From positions 310,001 through 374,000 of the forward strand of contig NZ_JAEPPI010000002.1 in NCBI RefSeq assembly GCF_017641085.1: DNA of 64,000 nucleotides, read 5' to 3'. Every line of letters starts with the position of its first letter. The stretch's first letter is position 1. A program made the position numbers and the translations under genes. The notes below the pieces were generated by a model. It was not told the DNA's origin, searched no databases, and worked only from the letters and a program-made list of their open reading frames with translations. This document shows positions 26,509 to 34,448 of the stretch, piece after piece. This DNA comes from Gracilimonas sp. (GTDB taxonomy: Bacteria > Bacteroidota > Rhodothermia > Balneolales > Balneolaceae).

Positions 26509-28434
26509 ATGAAAAAGCTGACTGTTTTGATTGGATCCTTTACGTTGATGTTTTCAACCCTCTCGGCCTATGCTCAGAGTGATGAATGGATTCAGGTGTA
26601 CTTTAATATGCCAGCCGATCACAACGTTGCTGCCGGCAATAACCTCAGCAACAGTAACCAGGACCTGATCGGATCCCTTGAGCAACTTATTGATTCAGCT
26701 ACAACCAGCATCGATTTCTGTATTTATGATTTTGAACATCCGCGCATAGCTCATGCCTTGGTTCGAGCCAAAAACCGGGGGGTTCGCATCCGCGTGGTTA
26801 CCGACGATCACAACCGAACTGACGGCGGTGATTACGACCTTGAAATCTGGACTATACTAGCTACAGGTGGCATCCTTTCGATGGATGATGACGGCGATAT
26901 CTATAACCCCGACGGAACCATTACCGACAATGACCTGGTGAACGACGGCTCTGACATGCATAATAAGTTTGCCGTTATTGATTACCTGAGTCCTTCCCCG
27001 GATGATGATTACGTGTGGACAGGTTCAACCAACATGACTCTCACCGGGGCGTACAACACCAATCACACCCTTGTTATAAAAGATACGGAGGTGGCCAAAG
27101 CCTATACCGAAGAGTTTGAACAAATGTGGGGCGACTCCGATGAAACGCCGGAAGCTAACCGGGCTGTATTTCATAAAGACAAAAGAAATGTAAGTCAGAA
27201 TGTTTTTGATGTAGGCGGAACCCGGGTTGAAGTCTATTTTGCGCCGGTGAACCGGGATCGCTCCAAACCCAGTGTAAGCGAACGTCTGGTTTCCCTGATT
27301 CGGGATGAAGCCCAGCACGACATTAACTTTCAGGCTTTCGCCATCACCCCGGACATCCCCATCAGCCGCCAAATGTGGGAGCAGTCATCCACCGGAGAAG
27401 TGCTGCTTCGCGGAGCCATAGACCGCAGCTTTTACAGCCGGTATCAAAGTGCCGGTGAGATATGGGGAATAGATTCCGCCCGAATGAACAACCGGATGAT
27501 TTTACCGGCCAACGAACTCCGAAAACTTCACCATAAAGTCATATTACTTGATGCTGAACATCCCGATTCTGCCGACATCGGTGTTACCGTTGCCGGTTCC
27601 TACAACTTTTCCATGAATGCGGAAATGAACAATGACGAGAATACCGTCATTATTTTTTCTGATGAAATTACCAACCAGTTTTACCAGGATTTTATGGGCG
27701 TGATGAAACGAGCCAAAGAGGAGGCCTACCCTCCGGCCCCTCCTCTGGAAACCGACCGGTGGTATGAAGTCTTTTCCATTACCGATGGCAGCCGCTTTGA
27801 AATTGAGATAGCTCCCGGTTTTGGTTACGGTGTTCGATTTCTTGGCGTGGATGTACCAACCATCTATGCCGGGCAGGATTCGGCAGAGTTTTATTCCGGA
27901 GCAGCAGCCGATTACCTGCACAATCTGCTGGAAGGGCGGAAGGTGCGGCTTAAAGGGTTTGACGGAGGAAAACCCGAGGCCAGGTATAATGCCTTTCAGG
28001 CCTATGTAGAAATGCAATACGATGATGGGCCGGTCAGCTTAAATAAAATGCTTCTGGAAAAAGGATTCGGAACAACCTCGGTGTACTATCGCCAAAATGA
28101 TGATTCTGTTGCCGCCTTTAAACGCTACCAGGAATCGGCCAAAGCTAAAGAAGAGGGTCTTTGGAAACATTCTGAAAAAATAGGCTCGAAAACGCTGCGA
28201 GCCGAGGAAGTTGATACCGGAAGCCCGACAAATGTTATGTATCCCATCAATATTAACACAGCTGATGAAGCAACCCTGCAGCTGCTGCCCGGCATCGGCC
28301 CCGCTTACTCAAAACGCATCGTTCAGTATCGGTTGGAGAACGGAAGTTTTAAAAGTGTGGATGAGATTACAAACATTCGGGGCATCGGTCCTAAAACACT
28401 GCAGAAGCTACGGCCAATTATTACGCTGGAATAG
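26509..28434 (+). CDS. Secreted phospholipase D-like / SNase-like / helix-hairpin-helix fusion
   Basis: This 641-residue protein (ATG at 26509; a TTG 9 bp upstream adds three residues) has a signal peptide (LIGSFTLMFSTLSAYAQ). A PLD region (~40-410) has two HKD-type motifs, HNKFAVID and HHKVILLD, each followed by a GS-N motif (TGSTNMT, AGSYNFS). A staphylococcal-nuclease-like domain (~415-560) has VRFLGVD, but the catalytic Glu and second Arg of SNase appear substituted. A C-terminal ComEA-type helix-hairpin-helix pair (INTADEATLQLLPGIGPAYS, then IRGIGPKTL) ends the protein. It is probably an extracellular or periplasmic DNA-binding nuclease. It is a single gene. Confidence 0.9.
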   Translation: MKKLTVLIGSFTLMFSTLSAYAQSDEWIQVYFNMPADHNVAAGNNLSNSNQDLIGSLEQLIDSATTSIDFCIYDFEHPRIAHALVRAKNRGVRIRVVTDDHNRTDGGDYDLEIWTILATGGILSMDDDGDIYNPDGTITDNDLVNDGSDMHNKFAVIDYLSPSPDDDYVWTGSTNMTLTGAYNTNHTLVIKDTEVAKAYTEEFEQMWGDSDETPEANRAVFHKDKRNVSQNVFDVGGTRVEVYFAPVNRDRSKPSVSERLVSLIRDEAQHDINFQAFAITPDIPISRQMWEQSSTGEVLLRGAIDRSFYSRYQSAGEIWGIDSARMNNRMILPANELRKLHHKVILLDAEHPDSADIGVTVAGSYNFSMNAEMNNDENTVIIFSDEITNQFYQDFMGVMKRAKEEAYPPAPPLETDRWYEVFSITDGSRFEIEIAPGFGYGVRFLGVDVPTIYAGQDSAEFYSGAAADYLHNLLEGRKVRLKGFDGGKPEARYNAFQAYVEMQYDDGPVSLNKMLLEKGFGTTSVYYRQNDDSVAAFKRYQESAKAKEEGLWKHSEKIGSKTLRAEEVDTGSPTNVMYPININTADEATLQLLPGIGPAYSKRIVQYRLENGSFKSVDEITNIRGIGPKTLQKLRPIITLE

Positions 28435-28441
28435 TTGCCAT

Positions 28442-28474
28442 AAAAAAACCCCATCCGAGATCAATCGTATGGGG
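28442..28474 (-). terminator. Rho-independent terminator for tRNA-Lys
   Basis: Read on the minus strand, CCCCAT pairs with ATGGGG (28474-28469 and 28454-28449) around a 14-nt loop and is followed by seven T residues (28448-28442). It lies about 45 bp after the tRNA-Lys 3' end and just beyond the stop of the convergent PLD fusion gene. Confidence 0.8.
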
Positions 28475-28516
28475 CTGGTCAAGAGAGAGTCATTAAAAAA
28501 ATTCCATAAAATTGTG

Positions 28517-28589
28517 TGAATCGGGAGGGGCTCGAACCCTCGACCCACGGCTTAAAAGGCCGTTGCTCTACCAACTGAGCTACCGATTC
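28517..28589 (-). tRNA. tRNA-Lys (anticodon TTT)
   Basis: On the minus strand the gene begins GAATCGG and ends CCGATTC plus discriminator A. The D arm is GCTCAGTTGGTAGAGC. The anticodon loop CTTTTAA gives anticodon TTT, and the T arm contains GGTTCGAGC. Its 73 nt form a complete cloverleaf with no encoded CCA. Confidence 0.97.
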
Positions 28590-28601
28590 TCAAGTAGATT
28601 C

Positions 28602-28633
28602 CAAAGATAAGGCATTTATCAATTAGAGTACAA
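28602..28633 (-). promoter_or_regulatory. Bacteroidota-type promoter for tRNA-Lys
   Basis: On the minus strand, TTG (28633-28631) and TATCTTTG (28609-28602) are separated by 21 bp, and the tRNA starts 12 bp further on. The -7 element is identical to the one before tRNA-Leu at 6176-6183. Confidence 0.75.
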
Positions 28634-28649
28634 GGAAAAAATGAATTTT

Positions 28650-29153
28650 CTACTCCTTTTTTTCATTGCCTGCATCCAGAATCTGAACTAAATCAGTTTC
28701 GATCAGTCGGTGTGGTTTTTCTTCTATTCGTCCTACCTCTGTAGTGCCTTTTAAAACCAACACGCTGGGAATATATTTGATATCAAACTTATTTAAAAAT
28801 GATTTGGGAAGTTTTTTTTGGCGGTCCACAGCAATGTATTGAATGTCGATACTACCACTCTCCACAAGCTCCAGTGTTTTCATAAGTCCGGGGATGTATT
28901 TCTTGGATTCACGGCACCAGCTCCCCACAAATACCATCAATTGCACCGAATCGCGGTAAGCTGAAAGATACTCAATCGCCTCCTGGTCCGGTTCATACCG
29001 GTCGATATATATTTTGTAGATGCGGTCGTTCGCCAGAATTTCTTCTTTTGTAACCGGACCTGTTAAATCTTGTTGCTGTGCTTTTGAGGCAGCGGGCCAC
29101 ATCAACCCGAAGCCAAGGAGTACAGCAAATACAAACCACCTTGCAGAGTTCAT
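28650..29153 (-). CDS. Exported thioredoxin-like protein with CxxS motif
   Basis: The ATG at 29153 gives 167 residues with a clean signal peptide (FVFAVLLGFGLMWPAASKAQ); in-frame starts at 29204 and 29210 would bury it. A thioredoxin fold follows: MVFVGSWCRESKKYIPG (Cys80, Ser83), DIQYIAVDR, and the cis-Pro segment YIPSVLVLKG. The resolving cysteine of CxxC is Ser, so disulfide exchange would need a monothiol mechanism or the protein may act in binding. It is divergent from the HIT gene across about 60 bp. Confidence 0.85.
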   Translation of the reverse strand: MNSARWFVFAVLLGFGLMWPAASKAQQQDLTGPVTKEEILANDRIYKIYIDRYEPDQEAIEYLSAYRDSVQLMVFVGSWCRESKKYIPGLMKTLELVESGSIDIQYIAVDRQKKLPKSFLNKFDIKYIPSVLVLKGTTEVGRIEEKPHRLIETDLVQILDAGNEKKE

Positions 29154-29212
29154 AAGGATTTCTGTTTTTTGGATAGTATCTTCAGTCAAATTACCATCTT
29201 TCATAGTCAATT

Positions 29213-29611
29213 ATGCCAAGCATTTTCACCAAAATTATTGAAGGAGATATTCCAAGTTATAAAATAGCAGAGGATGACAAGCATTACGCTTTTCTGGACA
29301 TCAATCCTTCTGCGGAAGGCCACACTTTGTGTATCCCTAAAAAAGATGTGGACTATATTTTTGACCTGGAGCCTTCGGAACTCTCGGAGTTGAATCTCTT
29401 TGCCCAAAAAGTGGCCAGGGGAATTGATGAGGCTCTCCAGCCCATCCGAACCGGAATTATCGTGGAGGGAATGGAGGTGCCTCATGCTCACATCCACCTG
29501 ATTCCCATTTATAAAGAAACGCAACGATTTAGCCTGGGCATGCAGGTAGGGGTAAGCCAGGACCGAATGATGGAGCTTGCTAAAATCATCAGCGAAAAGG
29601 TAAACGTATGA
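29213..29611 (+). CDS. HIT family nucleotide-binding hydrolase
   Basis: This 132-residue histidine-triad protein begins SIFTKIIEGDIPSYKIAED and has the triad HAHIHLI near residue 95. HINT/HIT members hydrolyse nucleoside phosphoramidates or related adenylated compounds. It overlaps aroQ by 4 bp (ATGA), suggesting co-translation; the pairing has no evident metabolic reason. Confidence 0.93.
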   Translation: MPSIFTKIIEGDIPSYKIAEDDKHYAFLDINPSAEGHTLCIPKKDVDYIFDLEPSELSELNLFAQKVARGIDEALQPIRTGIIVEGMEVPHAHIHLIPIYKETQRFSLGMQVGVSQDRMMELAKIISEKVNV

Positions 29612-30036
29612 ACATCCTGATTATAAACGGCCCTAACCTGAACCTGCTTGGAAAACGTAATCCCGGAATTTACGGAGCAAAAAGCCTGAAAGATCTGGAA
29701 TACTTTCTGATTGATGAATTTCCAAAACACAACCTGGATTTTTTCCAGAGTAATATTGAAGGAGAGCTGATTGATCAGGTGCAGCAAGCTATGGAAAGCG
29801 ATTTGCATGGAATCGTGATTAATCCCGGTGGATATTCCCACACCTCCGTTGCCCTGCGTGATGCACTGGAACCGCTGGGTATTCCCAAAGTAGAAGTTCA
29901 TATATCCAACATTCATGCCCGCGAAGAATTTCGGGAGAAGTCTATAACCGGGGGCGTGATGGATGGCATTATCACAGGATTTGGAAAGTACAGCTACGTG
30001 CTTGGCATTCAGGCTCTTGAGAACATGACTGAATGA
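29608..30036 (+). CDS. aroQ: 3-dehydroquinate dehydratase, type II
   Basis: This 142-residue enzyme has ILIINGPNLNLLGKRNPGIYG (catalytic Tyr in the lid), a NPGGYSHTSVALRDAL segment and VEVHISNIHAREEFR. It is a dodecameric dehydratase acting in the shikimate pathway, which ends with AroC (13750-14934 here). It is coupled to the HIT gene and followed after 36 bp by the flippase gene. Confidence 0.95.
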   Translation: MNILIINGPNLNLLGKRNPGIYGAKSLKDLEYFLIDEFPKHNLDFFQSNIEGELIDQVQQAMESDLHGIVINPGGYSHTSVALRDALEPLGIPKVEVHISNIHAREEFREKSITGGVMDGIITGFGKYSYVLGIQALENMTE

Positions 30037-30072
30037 GCCTATCGCTACTTTCTTTCAACTTAACCGCTCGCA

Positions 30073-31536
30073 TTGACTAAACTTAAAGAACTCTTTTCCG
30101 ACACGTTGGTTTACGGGATAAGCAGTGTGGTTGCCCGGTTTATCGGGTACCTGCTGGTTCCGCTGCATACGGGTGTATTCAGTGAAGATCAGTACGGAAT
30201 TATCAGCCTGATTTTTGCGGCCATTGCATTATTCAATGTGGTTTTTACAATGGGTATGGAATCGGCCTACATTCGGTACGCCAAAGACCGCGACAAGGCG
30301 AAGGATATTTTCAAAACGGTACAGCTTTTCCTATTGACAACCTCCGGCATCTTGGCACTCATCATTTGGGGAGCTGAACCCGTTGTGGCCCCAATCATAG
30401 GACTGGAGCCCGGCGACCCTATTCTCTGGATTATGCTGGGGATTCTCTTTTTTGATACTCTGGCTGTCGTCCCTTTTGCTGAACTCCGGCTCGTTCGCCG
30501 ATCTGTGCTATTTGCAGTACTAAAAACAGGGAATGTAATTGTGAACCTCGGGCTGAATTTTTATCTCATCCTGGGACTGGATTATGGCATCGAGGCTGTG
30601 TTTATCAGTAACCTGGTGGCCTCGCTTCTTACCGCATTGGCAATTTGGGTGTTTACCATTCCTATGTTCATGGGAAGCTGGAACACCTCTTTACTTAAAA
30701 AAGCCTTGCTGTTCGGGCTTCCCTTTATCCCGGCTGGTTTCGGTCATGCCATCAACGAACTGGTTGACCGTTTTTTCCTGAAAGCCATGGACCAATCTAC
30801 CATAGACGCTTTATACGGTGCCGATTACAGCTCTGATGATATTGTGGGGATTTACAGCGCCTGTTATAAGCTGGCAGTTTTCATGCTTTTGATTGTGCAG
30901 ATGTTCAGGATGGCCTGGCAGCCATTTTTTATGCGGCAGTCGGAAGAAGAGTCTGCCCCTCAAACCTTCTCTCAAACCTTCACCTTATTTAACGCAGCCG
31001 CCTCCGCTGTTTTCCTGACTGTGGCTCTATTTGCCGAGCAGATTGTTTCTATCAAAGTGCCCATTCTGGGTTTTTACCTGGTGGATGAAAAGTTCTGGGA
31101 GGGCCTCACTATTGTCCCTGTTCTGCTTTTGGCTTACTGGTTTCAGGGATGGTACATCAACTTTTCGGCGGGAATTTTTATTAGTGAATCCACCAAACGC
31201 CTTCCACAGATCACCCTGATCGGTGCCGGAATAACCATTATCGCCAATCTTATTATGATTCCCTTCTTCGGCATGATGGGCTCGGCCCTGGCTACCCTTG
31301 CAAGCTATGCCGTTATGGCGTTGCTGATTTATTACTACTCAACCAATGCCTTTGAAGTGCCCTATAAATTGGTGCGCGGTTTTGCCGTGATGGGTATCTC
31401 TGCGGCCTTGTTTTACTTGAAACCAACTATAATATCAATCGGGCTTTCAGAACTTGCAGCTTCTTTTCTGTTACTTCTTGCCGGCTTATTAAGCATCGGG
31501 TTTATCACTTACACTACTGTTTTTTCGAATGAATAG
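30073..31536 (+). CDS. Polysaccharide/oligosaccharide flippase-like membrane protein
   Basis: This 487-residue protein has about 12 to 14 hydrophobic segments and the RfbX/MVF-like N-terminus DTLVYGISSVVARFIGYLLV. It resembles lipid-linked O-antigen or capsule repeat-unit flippases and related lipopolysaccharide biosynthesis proteins. No glycosyltransferases are nearby, so the substrate is open. The start is a TTG at 30073 with no clear Shine-Dalgarno sequence. It may be transcribed with HIT-aroQ. Confidence 0.85.
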   Translation: MTKLKELFSDTLVYGISSVVARFIGYLLVPLHTGVFSEDQYGIISLIFAAIALFNVVFTMGMESAYIRYAKDRDKAKDIFKTVQLFLLTTSGILALIIWGAEPVVAPIIGLEPGDPILWIMLGILFFDTLAVVPFAELRLVRRSVLFAVLKTGNVIVNLGLNFYLILGLDYGIEAVFISNLVASLLTALAIWVFTIPMFMGSWNTSLLKKALLFGLPFIPAGFGHAINELVDRFFLKAMDQSTIDALYGADYSSDDIVGIYSACYKLAVFMLLIVQMFRMAWQPFFMRQSEEESAPQTFSQTFTLFNAAASAVFLTVALFAEQIVSIKVPILGFYLVDEKFWEGLTIVPVLLLAYWFQGWYINFSAGIFISESTKRLPQITLIGAGITIIANLIMIPFFGMMGSALATLASYAVMALLIYYYSTNAFEVPYKLVRGFAVMGISAALFYLKPTIISIGLSELAASFLLLLAGLLSIGFITYTTVFSNE

Positions 31537-31672
31537 CGCTACATATTTTCCATTTGATTCTATCCCAAAAAAATGAGTTAATTCTTTGGTGGAGTTGAAG
31601 TTAACCAAAAACGGTTTCCGGCTCCCGCTTCAGATATTATTAATTAATTGGATAGCGTACCGGGATATTATT

Positions 31673-32488
31673 ATGAATACAAAAGAACGAGTCGGGATAT
31701 ATGTAGATGCCGTTAACGTAACAATGAATGGAGGGTACGGGCTGCGCTACGATACCCTGCGAATGTTTGCCTGCCGGGGCGGGGGAATTGCTTCACGACT
31801 GAATGTGTATCTTTGTTATGATTCAGATCGCCTCAAAGAAGACCATGAGTATCGCCAGAAAACCCAGCGCTTTTGTGAGGTCCTTCGTGATTTCGAATAT
31901 AAAGTGACGGAGAAGCCGGTTCAAACCTACACCAATCACGAGACCGGCGAAAAGATTTCAAAATCTACCATTGATATGGATATGGCCGTGGATATGTTGG
32001 TTCAGGCCGATCACCTCGACAAAATTGTGTTACTCAGCAGCAGCGGGAGTTATGTAAGCGTGGTGAATGCCATTCAAAATAAAGGCTGCCGGGTGGAGTT
32101 GGTCGGTTTCGACAATGTTTCCTCATCCCTGAAACGAGCCGTAGACTCATCGGTATCCGGTTACCTTATTCCCGGATTATTACCTATCGAATCTCCGTAT
32201 GAGTGGGGGGAAAATGGGTCTCGTGTTCGCGGGGTTTGCTATGATTTCTCTCAGGATGAAGGCTATGGGTTCCTCCGCTTCCTAACCCGGAAAAATGATT
32301 GCCTCTGGATTACAGATTCCCGCGATGAAAACTCTCCTTATAAAACCGTATTTGCTCATGTATCACAGTTCGAGGAGGACTTTGACACGCATTACCTCCC
32401 CAGCCGGGAACTCATTTTCGAGTTTGATGTAACGGAAAATGATAAGGGGCTGATAGCTGAAAGTATCGTGCTGGTAAGTGCTCCGTGA
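31673..32488 (+). CDS. NYN-domain protein with C-terminal cold-shock-like domain
   Basis: The ATG at 31673 gives 271 residues starting directly at the domain; a frame extension to 31586 adds 29 residues with no recognisable content. Residues ~5-160 match the NYN/LabA (PIN-like) fold: GIYVDAVNV (Asp12, Asn15) and STIDMDMAVDML (Asp101/103/107). The usual SGDSDF acidic motif reads SSSGSY (122-127), so part of the metal site is missing. Residues ~183-268 look like an OB cold-shock domain (VRGVCYDFSQDEGYGFLRFL, VFAHVSQF). RNA binding or cleavage is inferred. Confidence 0.82.
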   Translation: MNTKERVGIYVDAVNVTMNGGYGLRYDTLRMFACRGGGIASRLNVYLCYDSDRLKEDHEYRQKTQRFCEVLRDFEYKVTEKPVQTYTNHETGEKISKSTIDMDMAVDMLVQADHLDKIVLLSSSGSYVSVVNAIQNKGCRVELVGFDNVSSSLKRAVDSSVSGYLIPGLLPIESPYEWGENGSRVRGVCYDFSQDEGYGFLRFLTRKNDCLWITDSRDENSPYKTVFAHVSQFEEDFDTHYLPSRELIFEFDVTENDKGLIAESIVLVSAP

Positions 32489-32568
32489 TTTCGTTGATTC
32501 GTTGAATGGTTATCAATACTCGCAAATCGGTCCTTCGGTCACTCGGTTAATTGAAAATCAAAAAAACC

Positions 32569-33054
32569 CTATTCGATGGTTACACTATCATCATCAAAAC
32601 CATCGTCTTTGCTGCTTTTCCAGGCTTTGTAGAAGCTCACCAGATTTGAAACCGAGTAAGTCAGCATAAAAAAGGCGATCAGATATGCTACTGAATCGGG
32701 GTTCATAATAATCAGCACCGCGGTGATGATTGTAATCACCCCAAGAATGGAGAGCTGCATAGCAAATAACATCAGCAGGCCGAATAGCCCCAGAAAAGAA
32801 GCAAAGGTAATGGGAATAAGTTCGGGGAAGATAAAAATCAGGACTCCGGTAACGATCGGTAGTGCAATCATCGGGGATGGCAACCGAAACGCCAGGAACA
32901 TCAGCCCCAGAGAAAGCAGATAGGCACCGGCAATCAGGTAGAGAAAGTTTGGGAAAACAAGCGTTAAAACGCCCGTAGCCAATGTGAGCACCGCGTTAAA
33001 AACCTGTCGTTGCCGCGATTTATTTTGTAAGCGATTCTGATAGTTTTCAAACAT
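32569..33054 (-). CDS. DUF308/HdeD-like small membrane protein
   Basis: This 161-residue protein has about six short hydrophobic segments arranged as hairpins (VFNAVLTLATGVLTLVFP, FLYLIAGAYLLSLGLMFLAF and so on) and a polar acidic C-terminus. The pattern of repeated hairpins with internal P-x-L turns fits DUF308 (HdeD-like). Function is not known. It is convergent with the NYN gene. Confidence 0.78.
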   Translation of the reverse strand: MFENYQNRLQNKSRQRQVFNAVLTLATGVLTLVFPNFLYLIAGAYLLSLGLMFLAFRLPSPMIALPIVTGVLIFIFPELIPITFASFLGLFGLLMLFAMQLSILGVITIITAVLIIMNPDSVAYLIAFFMLTYSVSNLVSFYKAWKSSKDDGFDDDSVTIE

Positions 33055-33135
33055 AATTGTCTAATAAATTTTCTTTAATTGCACGGAGGGTTCTGAAACC
33101 ATTCCGCAATGACATTGAAGCCTTGGCAAATTGCA

Positions 33136-33624
33136 TTAATCCAGCTCCACGAATTCTACATTTCTGCTCTCGGTATCCAAAAAAGCGATGGATGCTTTTC
33201 CATCAAAGCCGTTTGCCGTGCCGGGATTTATAACGATGGTTTTTCCGGATTCTTTATACACCATTTCGTGAGTGTGTCCTGTGATTACAACGTCATATCT
33301 GCCTGATTCGATCAGAGCGTCCGTAATTTCAGCATAGGTACCATGATATACGGCTATGGTTAAGCCATCCTGTTCCGTTCTCAAAAAATCGCCGGCCAAC
33401 TCGGCTCCAATCTCCCGAAATTTCGACATCAGAAGATATTTGTCGCCATCATTATTGCCGAAAATCCCTTTCAGGTTCAGCCCTTCAAAATGCGGAATCA
33501 TAAACGGACTGCAATAGTCTCCGGCATGTAAAACCAACTCTGCCTTTCGATCTTTGAAGATCCTGATGGCTTTTTGCAAGTTAGGGATATGATCGTGCGT
33601 GTCAGATATGATTCCAATCAGCAT
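33136..33624 (-). CDS. YfcE/MJ0936-type metallophosphoesterase
   Basis: This 162-residue protein has the complete metallophosphoesterase motif set: GIISDTHDHI, LHAGDYC, GNNDGD and ITGHTHEMV with a VINPGT segment. Small members of this family are manganese-dependent phosphodiesterases acting on cyclic or non-cyclic phosphodiesters. The natural substrate here is not predictable. It lies 81 bp upstream of the DUF308 gene on the same strand. Confidence 0.92.
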   Translation of the reverse strand: MLIGIISDTHDHIPNLQKAIRIFKDRKAELVLHAGDYCSPFMIPHFEGLNLKGIFGNNDGDKYLLMSKFREIGAELAGDFLRTEQDGLTIAVYHGTYAEITDALIESGRYDVVITGHTHEMVYKESGKTIVINPGTANGFDGKASIAFLDTESRNVEFVELD

Positions 33625-33797
33625 GGTTTCATTTTTCGTTATTCATTGATTTGGTTTTATAACACCTCACTACAAATAACTAAAATATATCCAAAGCTGA
33701 AATATTATGGATTTGCTGTGTGGGTCTTTCGAGGTTTTCTCACTTTATATTTCAGGTTTCTTTGAACGATCTTACGGCTTTACTAATTTTAGGGCAT

Positions 33798-34364
33798 ATG
33801 GATGAAAAACATTTTCACATAAAAAATATGGTGTGCAGTCACTGCGCGGAAGTTCTGGAAGAAAAGCTGCTGGCTGCTGATTTTGAGATTCAGAAAATCG
33901 AACTCGGACAGCTGACCTTATCACACCCGGTTACCGCAGATGAATACGAACGCCTGATTCAGGTAGTGCGCAACAACGGGTTTGAGCTGATTAACGACAA
34001 AGGCAGCCGGATTGTAGAGCAAATTAAACAGCTTATCATTCAGTTGATCCGCACCGACAAGGAGCTGGAGGGTAACCTATCTGCCTATCTTTCCAAAAAA
34101 ATTAATAAAGATTATCAGCAGCTCAGTCGGTTATTTTCCAATGTGGAGGGGAAATCCATTGAGCGGTATTACATCCTGCAGAAAATTGAGCGGGCCAAAG
34201 AGCTTATTGTTTATGGCGAACAAAGCCTCACTGAAATCGCCTATGAGCTTGGATATAGCAGTCAGCAGCACTTCTCCCGACAGTTCAAGAAAGAAACCGG
34301 ACTGTCACCCTCTCACTTTAAGGACGTGAAGGAGAACAAACGCATCTCCATCGACAAGCTCTGA
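33798..34364 (+). CDS. HMA-like metal-binding domain fused to AraC-type regulator (copy 1)
   Basis: The ATG at 33798, with AGGG at 33791-33794, gives 188 residues; a longer frame (33720) adds an unlikely hydrophobic leader. The N-terminal ~70 residues look like an HMA metal-binding domain (HFHIKNMVCSHC, Cys13 and Cys16 in CxxC). The C-terminal ~85 residues are an AraC/XylS double helix-turn-helix (ERAKELIVYGEQSLTEIA, then SQQHFSRQFKKETGLSP). It is probably a metal-responsive activator of the ATPase gene 84 bp downstream. A paralogue lies at 37028-37600. Confidence 0.88.
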   Translation: MDEKHFHIKNMVCSHCAEVLEEKLLAADFEIQKIELGQLTLSHPVTADEYERLIQVVRNNGFELINDKGSRIVEQIKQLIIQLIRTDKELEGNLSAYLSKKINKDYQQLSRLFSNVEGKSIERYYILQKIERAKELIVYGEQSLTEIAYELGYSSQQHFSRQFKKETGLSPSHFKDVKENKRISIDKL

Positions 34365-34448
34365 CAAAATCCTGCACAAGAATTACACAATACTGCAATC
34401 CACCCGATGCAGATACCGCTATCTTGAGATCAAATTAACAGATATGCT

